Positions 21,567-34,600 of a stretch of DNA of 64,000 nt are shown here, one piece after another. The position numbers and the translations under genes are program-made. The stretch is from contig NC_053037.3 of assembly GCF_002575655.3 (NCBI RefSeq), positions 571,804,880 through 571,868,879 on the forward strand, read 5' to 3'. The DNA comes from Aegilops tauschii subsp. strangulata. Lineage: Eukaryota; Streptophyta; Magnoliopsida; Poales; Poaceae. The first letter of the stretch is position 1. Each line of letters starts with the position of its first letter. The notes beneath the pieces are model-generated. The model ran no database searches. It saw nothing but the letters and a program-made list of their open reading frames with translations, and was not told the DNA's origin.

Positions 21567-22263
21567 AGATCCATATCTATGCAATAGATAAACGGATCTT
21601 GTCTACATCATGTCATCATTCTTATTGCATTACTCTGTTTTTCCATGAACTTAATACACTAGATGCATGCTAGATAGCGGTCGATGTGTGGAGTAACAGT
21701 AGTAGATGCAGGCAGGAGTCGGTCTACTAATCTTGGACGTGATGCCTATGTAATGATCATTGCCTGGATATCGTCATAATTATTTGAAGTTCTATCAATT
21801 TCCCAAGAGTAATTTGTTTACCCACCGTTTGCTATTTTTCTCGGGAGAAGCCACTAGTGAAACCTACGGCCCCGGGTCTTCTTTCTCATATATTTGCTTA
21901 GCGATGTACTTTTGCTTTGCATTTATTTTCAGATCTATTAAACCAAAAATATACAAAAATACCTTGCTGCAATTTATTCTTATTTATTTTGTTTGGTATT
22001 CGATCTATCAATCTACTACAATTTTACTCACGTCCGCTTTGCCTATCTTGAGGCGTCTTACCCCGAAAGGGATTGACAACCCCTTTAACACGTCGGGTTG
22101 CGAGTATTTCTTCTTTGTGTGCAGGGGCTGTTTACGTTGTGTTGCTTGCTTCTCCTACTAGTTCGATAACCTTGGTTTCATATCTGAGGGAAATACCTAC
22201 CGCCGCTGTGCTGCATCATCCCTTCCTCTTTGGGGAAATACCGACGTAGCTTCAAGCGACATC
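21567..22263 (+). mobile_element. Athila-type gypsy LTR, 3' fragment
   Basis: The order of motifs matches the other copy of this LTR in the window: TAGATGCATGCT(A/G)GATAGCGGTCG and GGCAGGAGTCGGTCTACT (also at 27395-27460), AGAAGCCACTAGTGA (also 27580), then GATTGACAACCCCTTTA and CTGAGGGAAATAC (also 61319-61440). It is cut on the left by the CACTA and ends near 22263. Confidence 0.75.
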
Positions 22264-22423
22264 AATATTCATCATAGCTGACGTCAAATTTAAACTCGTC
22301 ATCATCAACATGCTGATGATTCCCACTAGGACCATCAACATCTCCTTGCAAAATAAGGCATAGAACCATGCATGTCAGTTAGTTGTTATATGGTTATTTT
22401 CATATTTAATTTTCAAAACTTAC

Positions 22424-22857
22424 TTTGCTCAAGCTCTCATCATAAGATACATCGACGTCACCTTGGTCACTTTCATCATCGACAATATTCCGCCCATAGT
22501 CCCCATCCGCATCCATCTGCGCACATTTAAAAAAACATGTAAGTGTTGATGCAGTTATTATGTCATTTCTAGCCCTACATATTTTTAAATGTACCTGGCT
22601 CGCGCTTACAGCATATGAATCATCTATATCCATATCATCATCGTAATCTGCCTGCATAATTTCAAAAAAATACATTTTAAGTGTCAGTGCGGTTGTTCGG
22701 TTTTCATGTTTTTGTCAATGTTCACGACACTTACATTGCCACTGTAAGATTCATCCAAACTCATATGGTTCTCCTCGGCAGGTTGGTCCATACTGAATGA
22801 CGAGGATCCATTCTCATCACCGTAATCATCACCGTCATAACCGGTCTCATGGTCCAT
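22424..22857 (-). pseudogene. Acidic multi-exon N-terminal relic
   Basis: Three minus-strand exon-like blocks are bounded by canonical signals and are all phase 0: 22857-22735 (starts MDHETGYDGDDYGDENG), 22651-22595 (ADYDDDMDIDDSYAVSASQ) and 22516-22424 (MDADGDYGRNIVDDESDQG). A possible fourth near 22344-22268 (DVDGPSGNHQHVDDDEF) does not splice cleanly. The peptide is Asp-rich with a recurring SYD/DESYS motif, suggesting exon duplication. No catalytic domain follows, because the gypsy fragment cuts in at 22263. It might be the acidic head of a MULE/FAR1-type transposase or of a host gene; I cannot decide. Confidence 0.4.
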
Positions 22858-24130
22858 CTATACATGTTCAAACAAAGTCTGGGATCAATCTCAAGACCAT
22901 ACAATATCATCACAACCTAATCAGTTCATCAATTATGACTAATGCATAATTAAATTATGTGCGAATCAAACTACTTAACAGTAGGTTGCATAAATTTATG
23001 GACTAAACTAGTACCTACTTAGTAAGTCAATGGGTAATTTTTTCATCTCATTTCAATGAGTAACCTACTGTAAAGTTTGCAAACCGACCACTTTGACGCC
23101 GACAGGGAGGGGAGGTACGTCGGTCCGGGACGAAGGGGCCACGGCGTGATGATGACGGTCGGGTTGGCAACCACAACCGCGTTGATGTTTCCCATAGAAA
23201 AAGGAGACAATGGCGTGAAGATTCAGGACTGGGCGGTGATCAGGGCATGGGGACAACGACGATTGCATCGCTATTTGCCCGTCAACCAATGACCGCCGGG
23301 AAAGGAATGCGACGCCTGCAACGAAGATCACCACTAGGGTTTCGCCTGTGCGCGGCAGTAGGGCATGCACGGCGTTACTTTTGGGCGGCGACCAGGGCAT
23401 CAGGGCAACGTCGAGGGAAACTGCCGGACAGGAATTCGATGGCTAGAACAACTATCGACACTAGGGTTTCGGCTAGGGGCGGCGGCAGGGCACACGCCGG
23501 GTTTTTTTCTACGTGCACACGCGGATGTACAGGAACGCGGGCGGGCATACGGTGATAGGTTAGGGCGTACACGGGCGGGCGGGTATGCTATACGTCTTGT
23601 ACAATGACTATACGACCCTTTTACATTTTAGGGGAGGGTTGTACCAAAGCGGGACTCTTTTTCGATACATTCGAATAATTTATTCACTAATTCTCCATCT
23701 CCACCGGTGGCAGCAGCGTCACAACACCTCTCCCTTCAATAAGGTATTGTCAGCGTCCCTAGTGTTGGATTTTGAGTTGTCGGTTGCCTTTCTCGGTGTT
23801 CGTGCTTCTCAGGGCGTGGGTATCCGGGGCGTAATCTACAACATCGTCGGCTCTTCCTCCACGACTCATTCCTCAAGCCTAGTTGTGTCCTGGAACCCAC
23901 TTACCAACTCCTCTAAGCGCTTCTGGTGGTGGTGGTGGGTGGGGGGGGGGTTTGATTCTGTCGGTTCTTGAGTCGTAGCCACGTGTCGTGGGTGCCTCGC
24001 ATTGGTCGTGATGCGACCTTGATGTCCTGTGTCTCGTCTCCTCACCTTTCTTGGTTGGAGTTCAAGCTAGGCTAGTTTAGGGTTGTGTTGTTTCTCTTCT
24101 CCTATTTAGGGTATGTAATGTTTCTTCCGT
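22858..24130. other. Upstream flank of the acidic relic; unassigned
   Basis: Positions 23060-23590 are GC-rich with frames on both strands. Positions 23930-23950 hold a G-run after a GGT repeat. Positions 23730-24130 look like a transcribed leader (GTCTCGTCTCCTCACC, TTTCTCTTCTCC) but no coding is recognisable. Confidence 0.25.
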
Positions 24131-24387
24131 ACGGTATTGACTCGGAATTTGATGATACGCCTGCAGTCGGACCGCGAGCCGTCCTCTCCAGAAGAGATAT
24201 AAAACTGGTATAACCGAGTCTTCTTCCTAGTTGCTCATCCTTTGCCTCCTCCGAGGGCAAGAAGAAACTGAGTCCACCGAGATCACTTTGAGTCAGACCT
24301 CAGGCTCGTCGATCAGTCGGATGTCTTGTCGGATCAAGAAAGCAACGAGGCATTCTCCAGCGAGATCTCGACCAACTCGGGGGCTAC
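24131..24387 (+). mobile_element. Gypsy internal 3' end with polypurine tract
   Basis: This segment ends in CTCGGGGGCTAC directly before a TG that opens the next LTR, which is the polypurine-tract arrangement of several Triticeae Ty3/gypsy families. No coding remains. Confidence 0.45.
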
Positions 24388-24918
24388 TGCCGGGGTTACA
24401 AATATGGGGTAGAGACAAGTATACGATTAGCACATCGGAGGCCTAAGACTTGTATAAAGTACGGTCTAGAATACAATGGGCCAAGGGGCTCATCATCGGC
24501 CCATCATAGAAAAGGAGGGTGGCTTGAGACCTCGCTAAGTCCTAATAGTAGGATACGAGGCCACCCGACTGACGACTATCATGCACACCGTCGGAGACGA
24601 AGGGAGCAGCTGGCTATGCCATCAGTCGGCGGCTACCAAGCATTCCTCTCGACCATGATGTCATAATGGTTACAGTTACCCAACGATGGAATAATCTAGT
24701 TAAATACGACAGTTACCAGTAGTAAGTGCCATGAAACAGTTAGCCACACCTAAGGCCATGAATATCATTAATACCAGCCCATTATGTACCCCTACCTAGC
24801 ACACTCTATATAAGCCACAAGGGAAGCCCCGGGTTGAAGGTTGAACATACTCACATTGTACCCTACGCTAAAAGGAAAGAGCACCACATGAGTAGGGTAT
24901 TACCTCCACTGAGGCCCG
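24388..24918 (+). mobile_element. Gypsy LTR, truncated at its 3' side
   Basis: Starts TGCCGGGGTTACAAATATGG. It contains GGGCTCATCATCGGCCCATC and a promoter-like CTCTATATAAGCC near 24806. It is interrupted at 24918 by a copia LTR. The other half is not in the window. Confidence 0.5.
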
Positions 24919-26353
24919 TGAAGGAAATATGCCCTAGAGGCAATAATAAAGTTGTTATTTATATTTCCTTATATCATGATAAACGTTTATTATTCATGCT
25001 AGAATTGTATTAACCGGAAACTTAGTACATGTGTGAATATGAGTGTCCCTAGTGTGCCTCTGCTTGACTAGCTCATTAATCAAAGATGGTTAAGTTTCCT
25101 GACCATAGACATGTGTTGTCATTTGATGAACGGGATCACATCATTAGAGAATGATGTGATGGACAAGACCCATCCGTTAGCTTAGCATAATGATCGTTAA
25201 GTTTTATTGCTATTGCTTTCTTCATAAATTATACATATTCCTCTAACTATGAGATTATGCAACTCCCGAATACCGGAGGAACACCTTGTGTGCTATCAAA
25301 CGTCACAACGTAACTGGGTGATTATAAAGATGCTCTATAGGTGTCTCCGAAGGTGTTTGTTGGGTTGGCATAGATCAAGATTAGGATTTGTCACTCCGAG
25401 TATCGGAGAGGTATCTCTTGGCCCTCTCGGTAATGCACATCACTATAAGCCTTGCAAGCAATGTGACTAATGAGTTAGTTGCAGGATGATGCATTACGAA
25501 ATGAATAAAAAGACTTGCCGGTAATGAGATTGAACTAGGTATGATGATACCGACGATCGAATATCGGGCAAGTAACATACCGACGAGAAAGGGAATAACG
25601 TATGTTGTTATTGCGGTTTGACAGATAAAGATCTTCGTAGAATATGTAGGAACCAATATGAGCATCTAGGTTCCGCTATTGGTTATTGACCGGAGACGTG
25701 TCTCGGTCATGTCTACATAGTACTCGAACCCTTAGGGTCCGCACGCTTAACGTTCAATGATGATTTGTATTATGAGTTATGTGTTCTTGTGACCGAAGTT
25801 TGTTCGTAGTCCCGGATGAGATCACGGACATGGAGGGAGTCTCGAAATGATCGAGAGGTAAAGATTCATATATTGGAAGGTAGTATTCGGACATCGGATT
25901 GGTTTCGAGTGGTTCGGGAATTTTACCGGAGTACCGAGGGGTTACCGGAACCCCCCGGGGAAGTATTGGCCCTACATGGGCCTTAGTGGAGAGAGAGGAG
26001 GGCCGCAAGGGGTGGCCGTGCAGCACCCCCCCCCCATGGCAGCCCGAATTGGACTATGGGAGGGGGCGGCGCCCCCCTTTCCCTCCCTCTCCTTCCTTTT
26101 CCCCTTCGGTAAGAAAGGAAAAAGGAGGGAGGGCGAATCCTACTAGGAGTGGAGGCCTCCCCCCCCCATAGCGCGCCCCTCATGGCCGGCCGCCTCCTCC
26201 TCCCCTCCTTTATATACAGGGGCAGGGGGCACCCCAAAGGCACATCAATTGTTCTCTTAGCCGTGTGCGGTGCCCGCCTCCACAGTTTACTCCTCCGGTT
26301 ATAGCGTCGTAGTGCTTAGGCGAAGCCCTGCGCGGAACACATCACCATCACCA
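24919..26353 (+). mobile_element. Older Ty1/copia LTR (LTR0), truncated
   Basis: Starts TGAAGGAAATATGCCCTAGAGG, a variant of the TGTTGGAAATATGCCC start of LTR1-3, and follows them in order (GGTTTCCTGACCAT-like, CGTCACAACGTAACTGGGTG, CTTGCCGGTAATGAGATTGAAC) but is clearly more diverged. A TTTATATACAGGGG promoter motif lies near 26207. It is broken at 26353 by the gypsy LTR, so it predates that insertion. It is not part of the array at 27595-61318. Confidence 0.75.
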
Positions 26354-27594
26354 TGATACGTCTCCAACGTATCTATAATTTTTGATTGTTCCATGCAATA
26401 TTATATTCTGTTTTGGATGTTTAATGGGCTTTATTATACACTTTTATATTATTTTTGGGACTAACCTATTAACCGGAGGCCCAGCCCGAATTGCTGTTTT
26501 TTTGCCTATTTCAGTGTTTCGAAGGAAAGGAATATCAAACGGAGTCCAAACGGAATGAGACCTTCGGGAACGTGATTTTCTTACCAAACGTGATCCAGAG
26601 GACTTGGAGTGGACGTCAAGCAACCGACAACGAAGCCACGAGGCAGAGGGGCGCGCCTACCCCCCCCCCCCCCCCCTGGGCGCGCCCTCCACCCTCGTGG
26701 GCCCCTCATGGCTCCACCGACCTACTTCTTCCTCCTATATATACCTACGTAACCCAAAACCATCAGAGACGGACCCAAAACCCTATTTCCACTGCCGCAA
26801 CCTTCTGTACCCGTGAGATCCCATCTTGGGGCCTTTTCCGGTGCTCCGCCAGAGGGGGCATTGATCACAGAGGGCTTCCACATCAACACCATAGCCTTTC
26901 CGATGATGTGTGAGTAGTTTACCTCAGACCTTCGGGTCCATAGTTATTAGCTAGATGGCTTCTTCTCTCTCTTTGGATCTCAATACAAAGTTCTCCTCGA
27001 TTATCTTGGAGATCTATTTGATGTAACTCTTCTTTTTGCGGTGTGTTTGTCGAGATCCGATGAATTGTGGGTTTATGATCAAGATTATCTATGAACAATA
27101 TTTGAATCTCCTCTGAATTCTTTTATGTATGATTGGTTATCTTTGCAAGTCTCTTCGACTCATTAGTTTGGTTTGGCCTACTAGATTGATCTTTCTTGCA
27201 ATGGGAGAAGTGCTTAGCTTTGAGTTCAATCTTGTGGTGCTCGATCGCAGTGACAGTAGGGGAAACGACACGTATTGTATTGTTGCCATTGAGGATAAAA
27301 AGATGGGGTTTATATCATATTGAATGAGTTTATCCCACTACATCATGTCATCTTGCTTAAAGCATTACTCTGCTCTTATGAACTAATACTCTAGATGCAT
27401 GCTGGATAGCGGTCGATGTGTGGAGTAATAGTAGTAGATGCAGGCAGGAGTCGGTCTACTTTTCACGGACGTGATGCCTATATACATGATCATACCTAGA
27501 TATTCTCATAACTATGCTCAATTCTATCAATTGCTCGACAGCAATTCGTTTGGCCACCGTAATACTTATGCTAACTTGAGAGAAGCCACTAGTG
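26354..27594 (+). mobile_element. Athila-type gypsy 5' LTR, left part
   Basis: Starts TGATACGTCTCCAACGTATC with a full promoter half (CCTCCTATATATACCTACG near 26733). It contains a long C-run (26660-26680) and the TAGATGCATGCTGGATAGCGG block. It stops abruptly after GCCACTAGTGA, where copia internal sequence begins. The same LTR resumes at 61319. Compared with the fragment at 21567-22263, about 210 bp are missing between the two parts. Confidence 0.8.
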
Positions 27595-29951
27595 AGACAT
27601 GCAAATCATACCACATGGGCAAGATGACTGAAAGGCCTCGTTTTCAGTAAGATGGAACAAGAAAGCAACTTGTTGGAAGTAATACATTTTGATGTGTGCA
27701 GTCCAATGAGTGCTGAGGAATGCAGTGGATATCGTTATGTTCTTACTTCACAGATGATTTGAGTAGATGCTGAGTATATTTACTTGATGAAACACAAGTC
27801 TGAATTATTGAAAGGTTTAAGTAATTTCAAAGTGAAGTTGAAGATCGTCGTGACAAGAGGATAAAATGTCTATGATATGATCATAGAGATGAATATCTGA
27901 GTTACGAGTTTGGCACACAATTAAGACATTGTGGAAATTGTTTCACAACTAATACCGCCTGGAACACCATAGTGTGATGGTTTGTCCGAACATCATAACT
28001 ACACCCTATTGGATATGGTGCATACCATGATGTGTCTTATCGAATTACCACTATCGTTTATGGGTTAGGCATTAGAGACAACCGCATTCACTTTAAATAG
28101 GGCACAACGCAATTCCATTGAGACAACCGCATTCACTTTAAATAGGGCACAACCGCATTTCTTAAAAGTTTGTGGCTGCGACGCTTATGTGGAAAAGTTT
28201 CAGGCTGATAAGCTCAAACCCAAAGCGGATAAATGCATCTTCATAGAATACCTAAAACAGTTGGGTATACCTCCTATTTCAGATCTGGAAGCAAAAGTGA
28301 TTGTTTCAAGAAACTGGTCCTTTTTCGAGGAAAAGTTTCTCTTGAAAGAATTGAGTGGGAGGATGGTGGAGACTTGATGAGGTTATTGAACCGTCACTTC
28401 AACTAGTGTGTAGCAGGGCACAAGAAGTTGTTCCTGTGGCACCTACACCAATTGAAGTGGAAGCTTATGATAGTGATCATGAAACTTCGGATCAAGTCAC
28501 TACCAAACCTCGTAGGACAACAAGGATGCGTACTACTTCAGAGTGGTACGTAATCCTGTCTTGGAAGTCATGTTGCTAGACAACAATGAACCTACGAGCT
28601 ATGGAGAAGCGATGGTGGGCCCAGATTCCGACAAATGGCTCGAGGCCATAAAATCCGAGAGAGGACCCATGTATAAAAAACAAAGTATAGACTTTGGAAG
28701 AACTACTTGATGGTCGTAAGGCTGTTGGGTGCAGATGGATTTCAAAAAGGAAGATGGACAATGATGGTAAGTTTCACCATTAAGAAAGCTCCACTTGTCC
28801 TTAAGATGTTTTCCGACAAGTTCAAGGAGTTGACTGCGATGAGACTTTGTCACTCGTAGCGATGCTAAGAGTCTGTTGGAATTATATTAGCAGTTACTGC
28901 ATTATTTATGAAATCTTGCAGATAGGATGTAAAAACATTGTTTCCTCGACGATTTTCTTGAGGAAAGGTTGCATATGATACAACCAGAAGGTTTTGTCAA
29001 TCCTGAAATATGCTAACAAGTATGCAAAGCTCCAGCAATCCTTCCAAGGACTGGAGTAAGCATCTCGGAGTTGGAATGTACGCTTTGATGAGATGATCAA
29101 AGATTTTGGGTTTTACAAAGTTTATGAGAAACTTGTATTTCCAAAGAAGTGAGTGGGAGCACTAGAATTTTTGATGAGTATATGTTGTTAACATATTGTT
29201 GATCAGAAACGATATAGAATTTCTGGAAAGCATACAGGGTTATTTGAGAAGTGTTTTTCAATGGACAACCTGGATTAAGCTACTTGAACATTGAGCATCA
29301 AGATCTATAAGGATAGATCAAAAACGCTTAATAGTGCTTTCAAATGAATACATACCGTGACAAGATTTTGAAGGAGTTCAAAATAGATCAGCAAAGAAGG
29401 AGTTCTTGGCTGTGTTACAAGGTGTGAGTATTGAGTAAGACTCAAAACATGACCACGGCAGAAGAGAGAGAAAGGACGAAGGTTGTCCCCTATGCTTTAG
29501 ACGCAGGCTCTATAGTATGCTATGCTGTGTACCGCACCTGAAGTGTGCATTGCCATGAGTCAGTCGAGGGGTAGAAGACTGATCCAGGAATGGATCACAT
29601 GACAGCGGTCGAACTTATCCTTAGTAACTAGTGGACTAAGGAATTTTCTCGATTATGGAGGTGGTAAAAGAGTTCGTCGTAAAGGGTTACGTCCATGCAA
29701 ACTTTGACACTAATCCAGATGACTCTGAGTAGTAAACCGGATTCGTATAGTGGAGCAGTTATTTGGAATAGCTCCAAGTAGCGCGTGGTAGCTGCATCTA
29801 CAAGATGACATAGAGATTTTTAGCGCGGTCAGACCCGTTGACTAATAACCTCTCTCACAAGCGAGATATGAACAAACCCCATGGGTGTTGGATTCATTAC
29901 AATCACATAGTGATGTGAACTAGATTATTGACTCTAGTGCAAGTGGGAGAC
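27595..29951 (+). mobile_element. Copia internal region 0, 5'-truncated
   Basis: Starts inside the internal sequence at the point equivalent to about 34427 in internal 1, and runs to LTR1. It holds the degenerate integrase C-terminal, RT and RNase H part. A 34-bp segment (GAGACAACCGCATTCACTTT...) occurs twice, at 28075 and 28120, replacing sequence present in internal 1 (34905-35000). All frames are short and broken. A readable piece at 28189-28377 corresponds to integrase C-terminus (KADKCIFIEY). Confidence 0.75.
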
Positions 29952-31688
29952 TGTTGGAAATATGCCCTAGAGGCAATAATAAAATGGTTATTATTTTATT
30001 TCCGTGTTCATGATAATTGTGTATTGTTCATGCTATAATTGTATTAACTGGAAACCGTAATACATGTGTGAATACATAGACACAAACATGTCCCTAGTAA
30101 GCCTCTAGTTGACTAGCTCGTTGATCAATAGATGGTTATGGTTTCCTGACCATGGACATTGGATGTCATTGATAACGGGATCACATCATTAGGAGAATGA
30201 TGTAATGGACAAGACCCAATCCTAAGCATAGCACAAGATCGTGTAGTTCGTTTGCCAAGAGATTTTCTAATGTCAAGTATCATTTCCTTAGACCATGAGA
30301 TTGTGCAACTCCTGGATACCGTAGGAATGCTTTGGGTGTACCAAATGTCACAACGTAACTGGGTGGCTATGAAGGTGCATTACAGGTATCTCCGAAAGTG
30401 TCTGTTGGGTTGGTACGAATCCAGACTGGGATTTGTCACTCCGTATGACGGAGAGGTATCTCTGGGCCCACTCGGTAATGTATGATCATAATGAGCTCAA
30501 TGTGACTAATGAGTTAGCCATGGGATCATGCGTTACGGAACGAGTAAAGAGACTTGCCGGTAACGAGATTGAACGAGGTATTGGGATACCAACGATCGAA
30601 TCTCGGGCAAGTAACATACCGATAGACATAGGGAATTGTATACGGGATTGATTGAATCCCCGACATCGTGGTTCATCCGACGAGATCATCGTGGAACATG
30701 TGGGAGCCAATATGGGTATCCAGATCCCGCTATTGGTTATTGGCCGGAGAGGTGTCTCGGTCATGTCTGCATGGTTCCCGAACTCGTAGGGTCTACACAC
30801 TTAAGGTTCGGTGACGCTAGAGTTGTTATGGGAAATAGTATGTGGTTACGGAAGGTTGTTCGGAGTCCCGGATGAGATCCCAGACGTGATGAGGAACTCC
30901 GGAGTGGTTCGGAGGTGAAGATCGCTATATTGGACGAAGGGTATTGGAGTCCGGAATTGTTCTGGGAGTACCGGTTGACGACCAGCGTGTCCGAAAGGGG
31001 TTTCGGAGGCCCCGGCAAGCGTTGGGGGCCTTATGGGCCAATGGGAGGGGGCACATCAGCCCACTAAGGGGCTGTGCGCCCCTCCCACCCCATCTCACGT
31101 AACGTGGAGAGGTGGGGGCACCTCCGCTAGGGCAGCCACCCCTCCCAGCTTGGGGGGCAAGTTTCCTAGGGGTGGGGGCGCCCAAACCCATCTAGGGTTT
31201 CCCCTGTGGCCGCCGACCCTCCCCTAGGGAACCCTAGGGCGCCTCCTCCACCCCCCTTCCCCCTATATATAGTGAGGGAGAGATAGGGCAGCCACAACCA
31301 TTTGCCTGGCGCAGCCCTCTCCTCCTCCTCCTCCGTAGTGCTTAGCGAAGCTCTGCCGGAGAACCACGAGCTCCATCGCCACCACGCCATTGTGCTGCTG
31401 GAGTTCTCCCTCAACTTCTCCTCTCCCCTTGCTGGATCAAGAAGGAGGAGTCGCCCCCGGCATGTACGTGTGTTGAACGCGGAGGCGCCGTCCGTTCGGC
31501 GCTAGATCGGATCTTCCGCGATTTGAATCGCCGCGAGTACGACTCCATCAACCACGTTCTTGTAACGCTTCAGCTTAGCGATCTTCAAGGGTATGAAGAT
31601 GCTCTCCCTCTCTCTCTTTGCTAGAATCTTCTAGATTGATCTTGGTGACACGTAGGAAAATTTTGAATTATTGCTACGTTACCCAACA
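29952..31688 (+). repeat. Copia LTR1
   Basis: 1737 bp, TGTTGGAAATATGCCC to CGTTACCCAACA. A promoter-like TATATATAG lies at 31264-31272, about 1.31 kb from the LTR start. The GC-rich U3/R segment (30990-31260) generates spurious open frames. By eye it differs from LTR2 and LTR3 at scattered single positions and a few short indels. Confidence 0.9.
31264..31272 (+). promoter_or_regulatory. LTR1 TATA box
   Basis: TATATATAG follows a C-rich stretch. The equivalents are 38122-38130 in LTR2 and 60885-60893 in LTR3, all intact. Confidence 0.6.
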
Positions 31689-34600
31689 GTGGCATCATGA
31701 GCTAGGTCTATGCGTAGATTCTATGCACGAGTAGAACACAAAGTAGTTGTGGGCGGTGATTTTTTCCATTTTCTTGCCGTTACTAGTCTTATCTTGATTC
31801 GGTGCCATTGTGGGATGAAGCGGCCCGGACCGCCCTTACACGTACACTTACGTGAGACAGGTTCCACCGACTGACATGCACTTGATGCATAAGGTGGCTA
31901 GCGGGTGTCTGTCTCTCCCACTTTAGTCGGATCGGATTCGATGAAGAGGGTCCTTATGGAGGGTAAATAGCAATCGGCATATCACCGTTGTGGCTTTTGC
32001 GTAGGTAAGAAACGTTCTTGCTAGAAACACATAGCAGCCACATAAAACATGCAACAACAATTAGAGGACGTCTAACTTGTTTTTGCAGGGTATGCTATGT
32101 GATGTGATATGGCCAAAAGGATGTGATGAATTATATATATGTGATGTATGAGAATGATCATGTTCTTGTAATAGGAATCACGACTTGCATGTCGATGAGT
32201 ATGACAACCGGCAGGAGCCATAGGAATTGTCTTAATTTATTGTATGACCTGTGTGTCAATGAAAAACGCCATGTAATTAATTTACTTTATTGCTAACCGT
32301 TAGCCATAGTAGTAGAAGTAATAGCTGGCGAGACAACTTCATGAAGACACGATGATGGAGATCATGATGATGGAGATCATGGTGTCATGCCGGTGACGAA
32401 GGTGATCATGCCGTGCCTCGAAGACGGAGATCAAAAGGCGCAAGATGATATTGGCCATATCATGTCATTTTATGATTTGCATGTGATGTTTGTCATGTTT
32501 ACATCTTATTTGCTTTGAATGACGGTAGCTTAAATAAGATGATCCCTCACTAAAATTTCAAGAGATGTGTTCCCCCTAACTGTGCACCATTGCGAAGGTC
32601 GTTGTTTCGAAGCACCACGTGATGATCGGGTGTGATAGATTCCAACGTGCGCATACAACGGGTGTAAGCCAGATTTAGACATGCAAAACACTTAGGTTGA
32701 CTTGACGAGCCTAGCATGTACAGACATGGCCTCGGAACACAAGAGACTGAAAGGTCGAACATGAGTCGTATAGTTGATACGATCAACATGGAGATGTTCA
32801 CCGTTGATGACTAGTCCGTCTCACGTGATGATCGGACATGGTCTAGTCGATTCGGATCATGTATCACTTATATGACTAGAGGGATGTCTATCTAAGTGGG
32901 AGTCCATTAAATAATCAGATGAACTTAATTGTCATGAACATAGTCAAAAGGTCTTTGCAAATTATGTCATAGCTTACGCTTTAGTTCTACTGTTTAAGAT
33001 ATGTTCCTAGAGAAAATTTAGTTGAAAGTTGACAGTAGGAATTATGCGGACTAGGTCCGTATACCGAGGATTGTCCTCATTGCTGCACACAAGGCTTATG
33101 TCCTTAATGCACCGCTCGGTGTGCTGAACCTCGAGCGTCGTATTAGATGTTGCGAAACATCTGACATACACGTTTTGATGACTACGTGATAGTTCAATGC
33201 GTAATGCTAACGGTTTAGAATTGATGCGCCAAAGACGTTTTTGAAACGTCGTAGAACATATGAGATGTTCCAAAGACTGAAATTGGGATTTCAGACTAGT
33301 GCCCATGTCAAGAGGTATGAGACCTCTGACAAGTTTCTTAAGCCTGCAAACTAAGTGGGAACAGCTCAATCGTTGAGCATGTGCTCAGATTGTCTGAGTA
33401 CTACAATCGCTTGAATCGAGTGGTAGTTAATCTTCCACATGAGATAGTGATGGTTCTCCATAGTCACTGCCACCAAGCTATTAGAGCTTCGTGATGAACT
33501 ATAACATATCAGGGATAGACATGATGATCCTTGAGCAACTCGCGATGTTTGACACCGCAAAAGTAGAAATCAAGTAGGAGCATCAATTGTTGATGGTTAG
33601 TAAAACCACTAGTTTCAAGAAGGGCAAGGGAAAGAAGGGATACTTCATAAAACGGCAAATCAGTTGCTGCTCTAGTGAAGAAACCTAAGGTTTAACCCAA
33701 ACCCGAGACTAAGTGCTTCTGTAATGAGGGGAACAGTCACTGAAGCAAACTACCCCAGATACTTGGTAGATGAGAAGGCAGGCAAGGTCGACAGAAGTAT
33801 ATTGGATATACATTATATTAATGTGTACTTTACTAGTACTCCTCGTAGCACCAGGGTATTAGATACCGGTTCGATTGCTAAGTGTTGGTAACTCGAAATA
33901 AAAGGCTCCGGAATAAACCATGACTAGCTAAAGGAGAGATGACGATATGTCTTGGAAGTGTTTCCAAGGTTGATGTGATCAAGCATCGCTTGCTCCCTCT
34001 ACCATCGAGATTGGTGTTAAACCTAAATAATTGTTATTGGGTGTTTGCGTTGAGCATAGACATGATTGGATTATGTTTATCGCAATACGTTTATTCATTT
34101 AAGGAGAATAATGGTTACTCTGTCTATTTGAATAATACCTTCAATGGTATTGCACCTAAAATGAATGGTTTATTGAATCTCGATCGTAGCGATACACATG
34201 TTCATGCCAAAAGATATAAGATAGTAATGATAGTACCACATACTTGTGGCACTGCCACTTCAGTCATATTGGTATAAAACGCATGAAGAAGCTCCATGTT
34301 GATGGATCTTTGGACTCACTCGTTTTTGAAAATATTGAGACATGCGAACCATGTCTATTAGTATATATGCATGAAGAAAGTCCATACAGATGGATCGTTT
34401 GGACTCACTTGATTTTGAATCACTTGAGACATGGAAATCATACCACATGGGCAAGATGACTGAAAGGCCTCATTTTCAGTAAGATGGAACAAGAAAGCAA
34501 CTTGTTGGAAGTAATACATTTTGATGTGTGCAGTCCAATGAGTGCTGAGGCACGCAGTGGATATCGTTATCTTCTTACTTCACAGATGATTTGAGTAGAT

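Noticed and set aside
24919..29951. LTR0 plus internal 0 as one copia element
   Set aside because: LTR0 is clearly more diverged from LTR1-3, and an Athila-type LTR with its own start lies between them, so LTR0 belongs to an older insertion.
30252..31227. Recurring 79-104-residue frames near 30.3, 37.1 and 60.0 kb
   Set aside because: They are LTR sequence of the copia array, not genes; the recurrence reflects the three LTRs.
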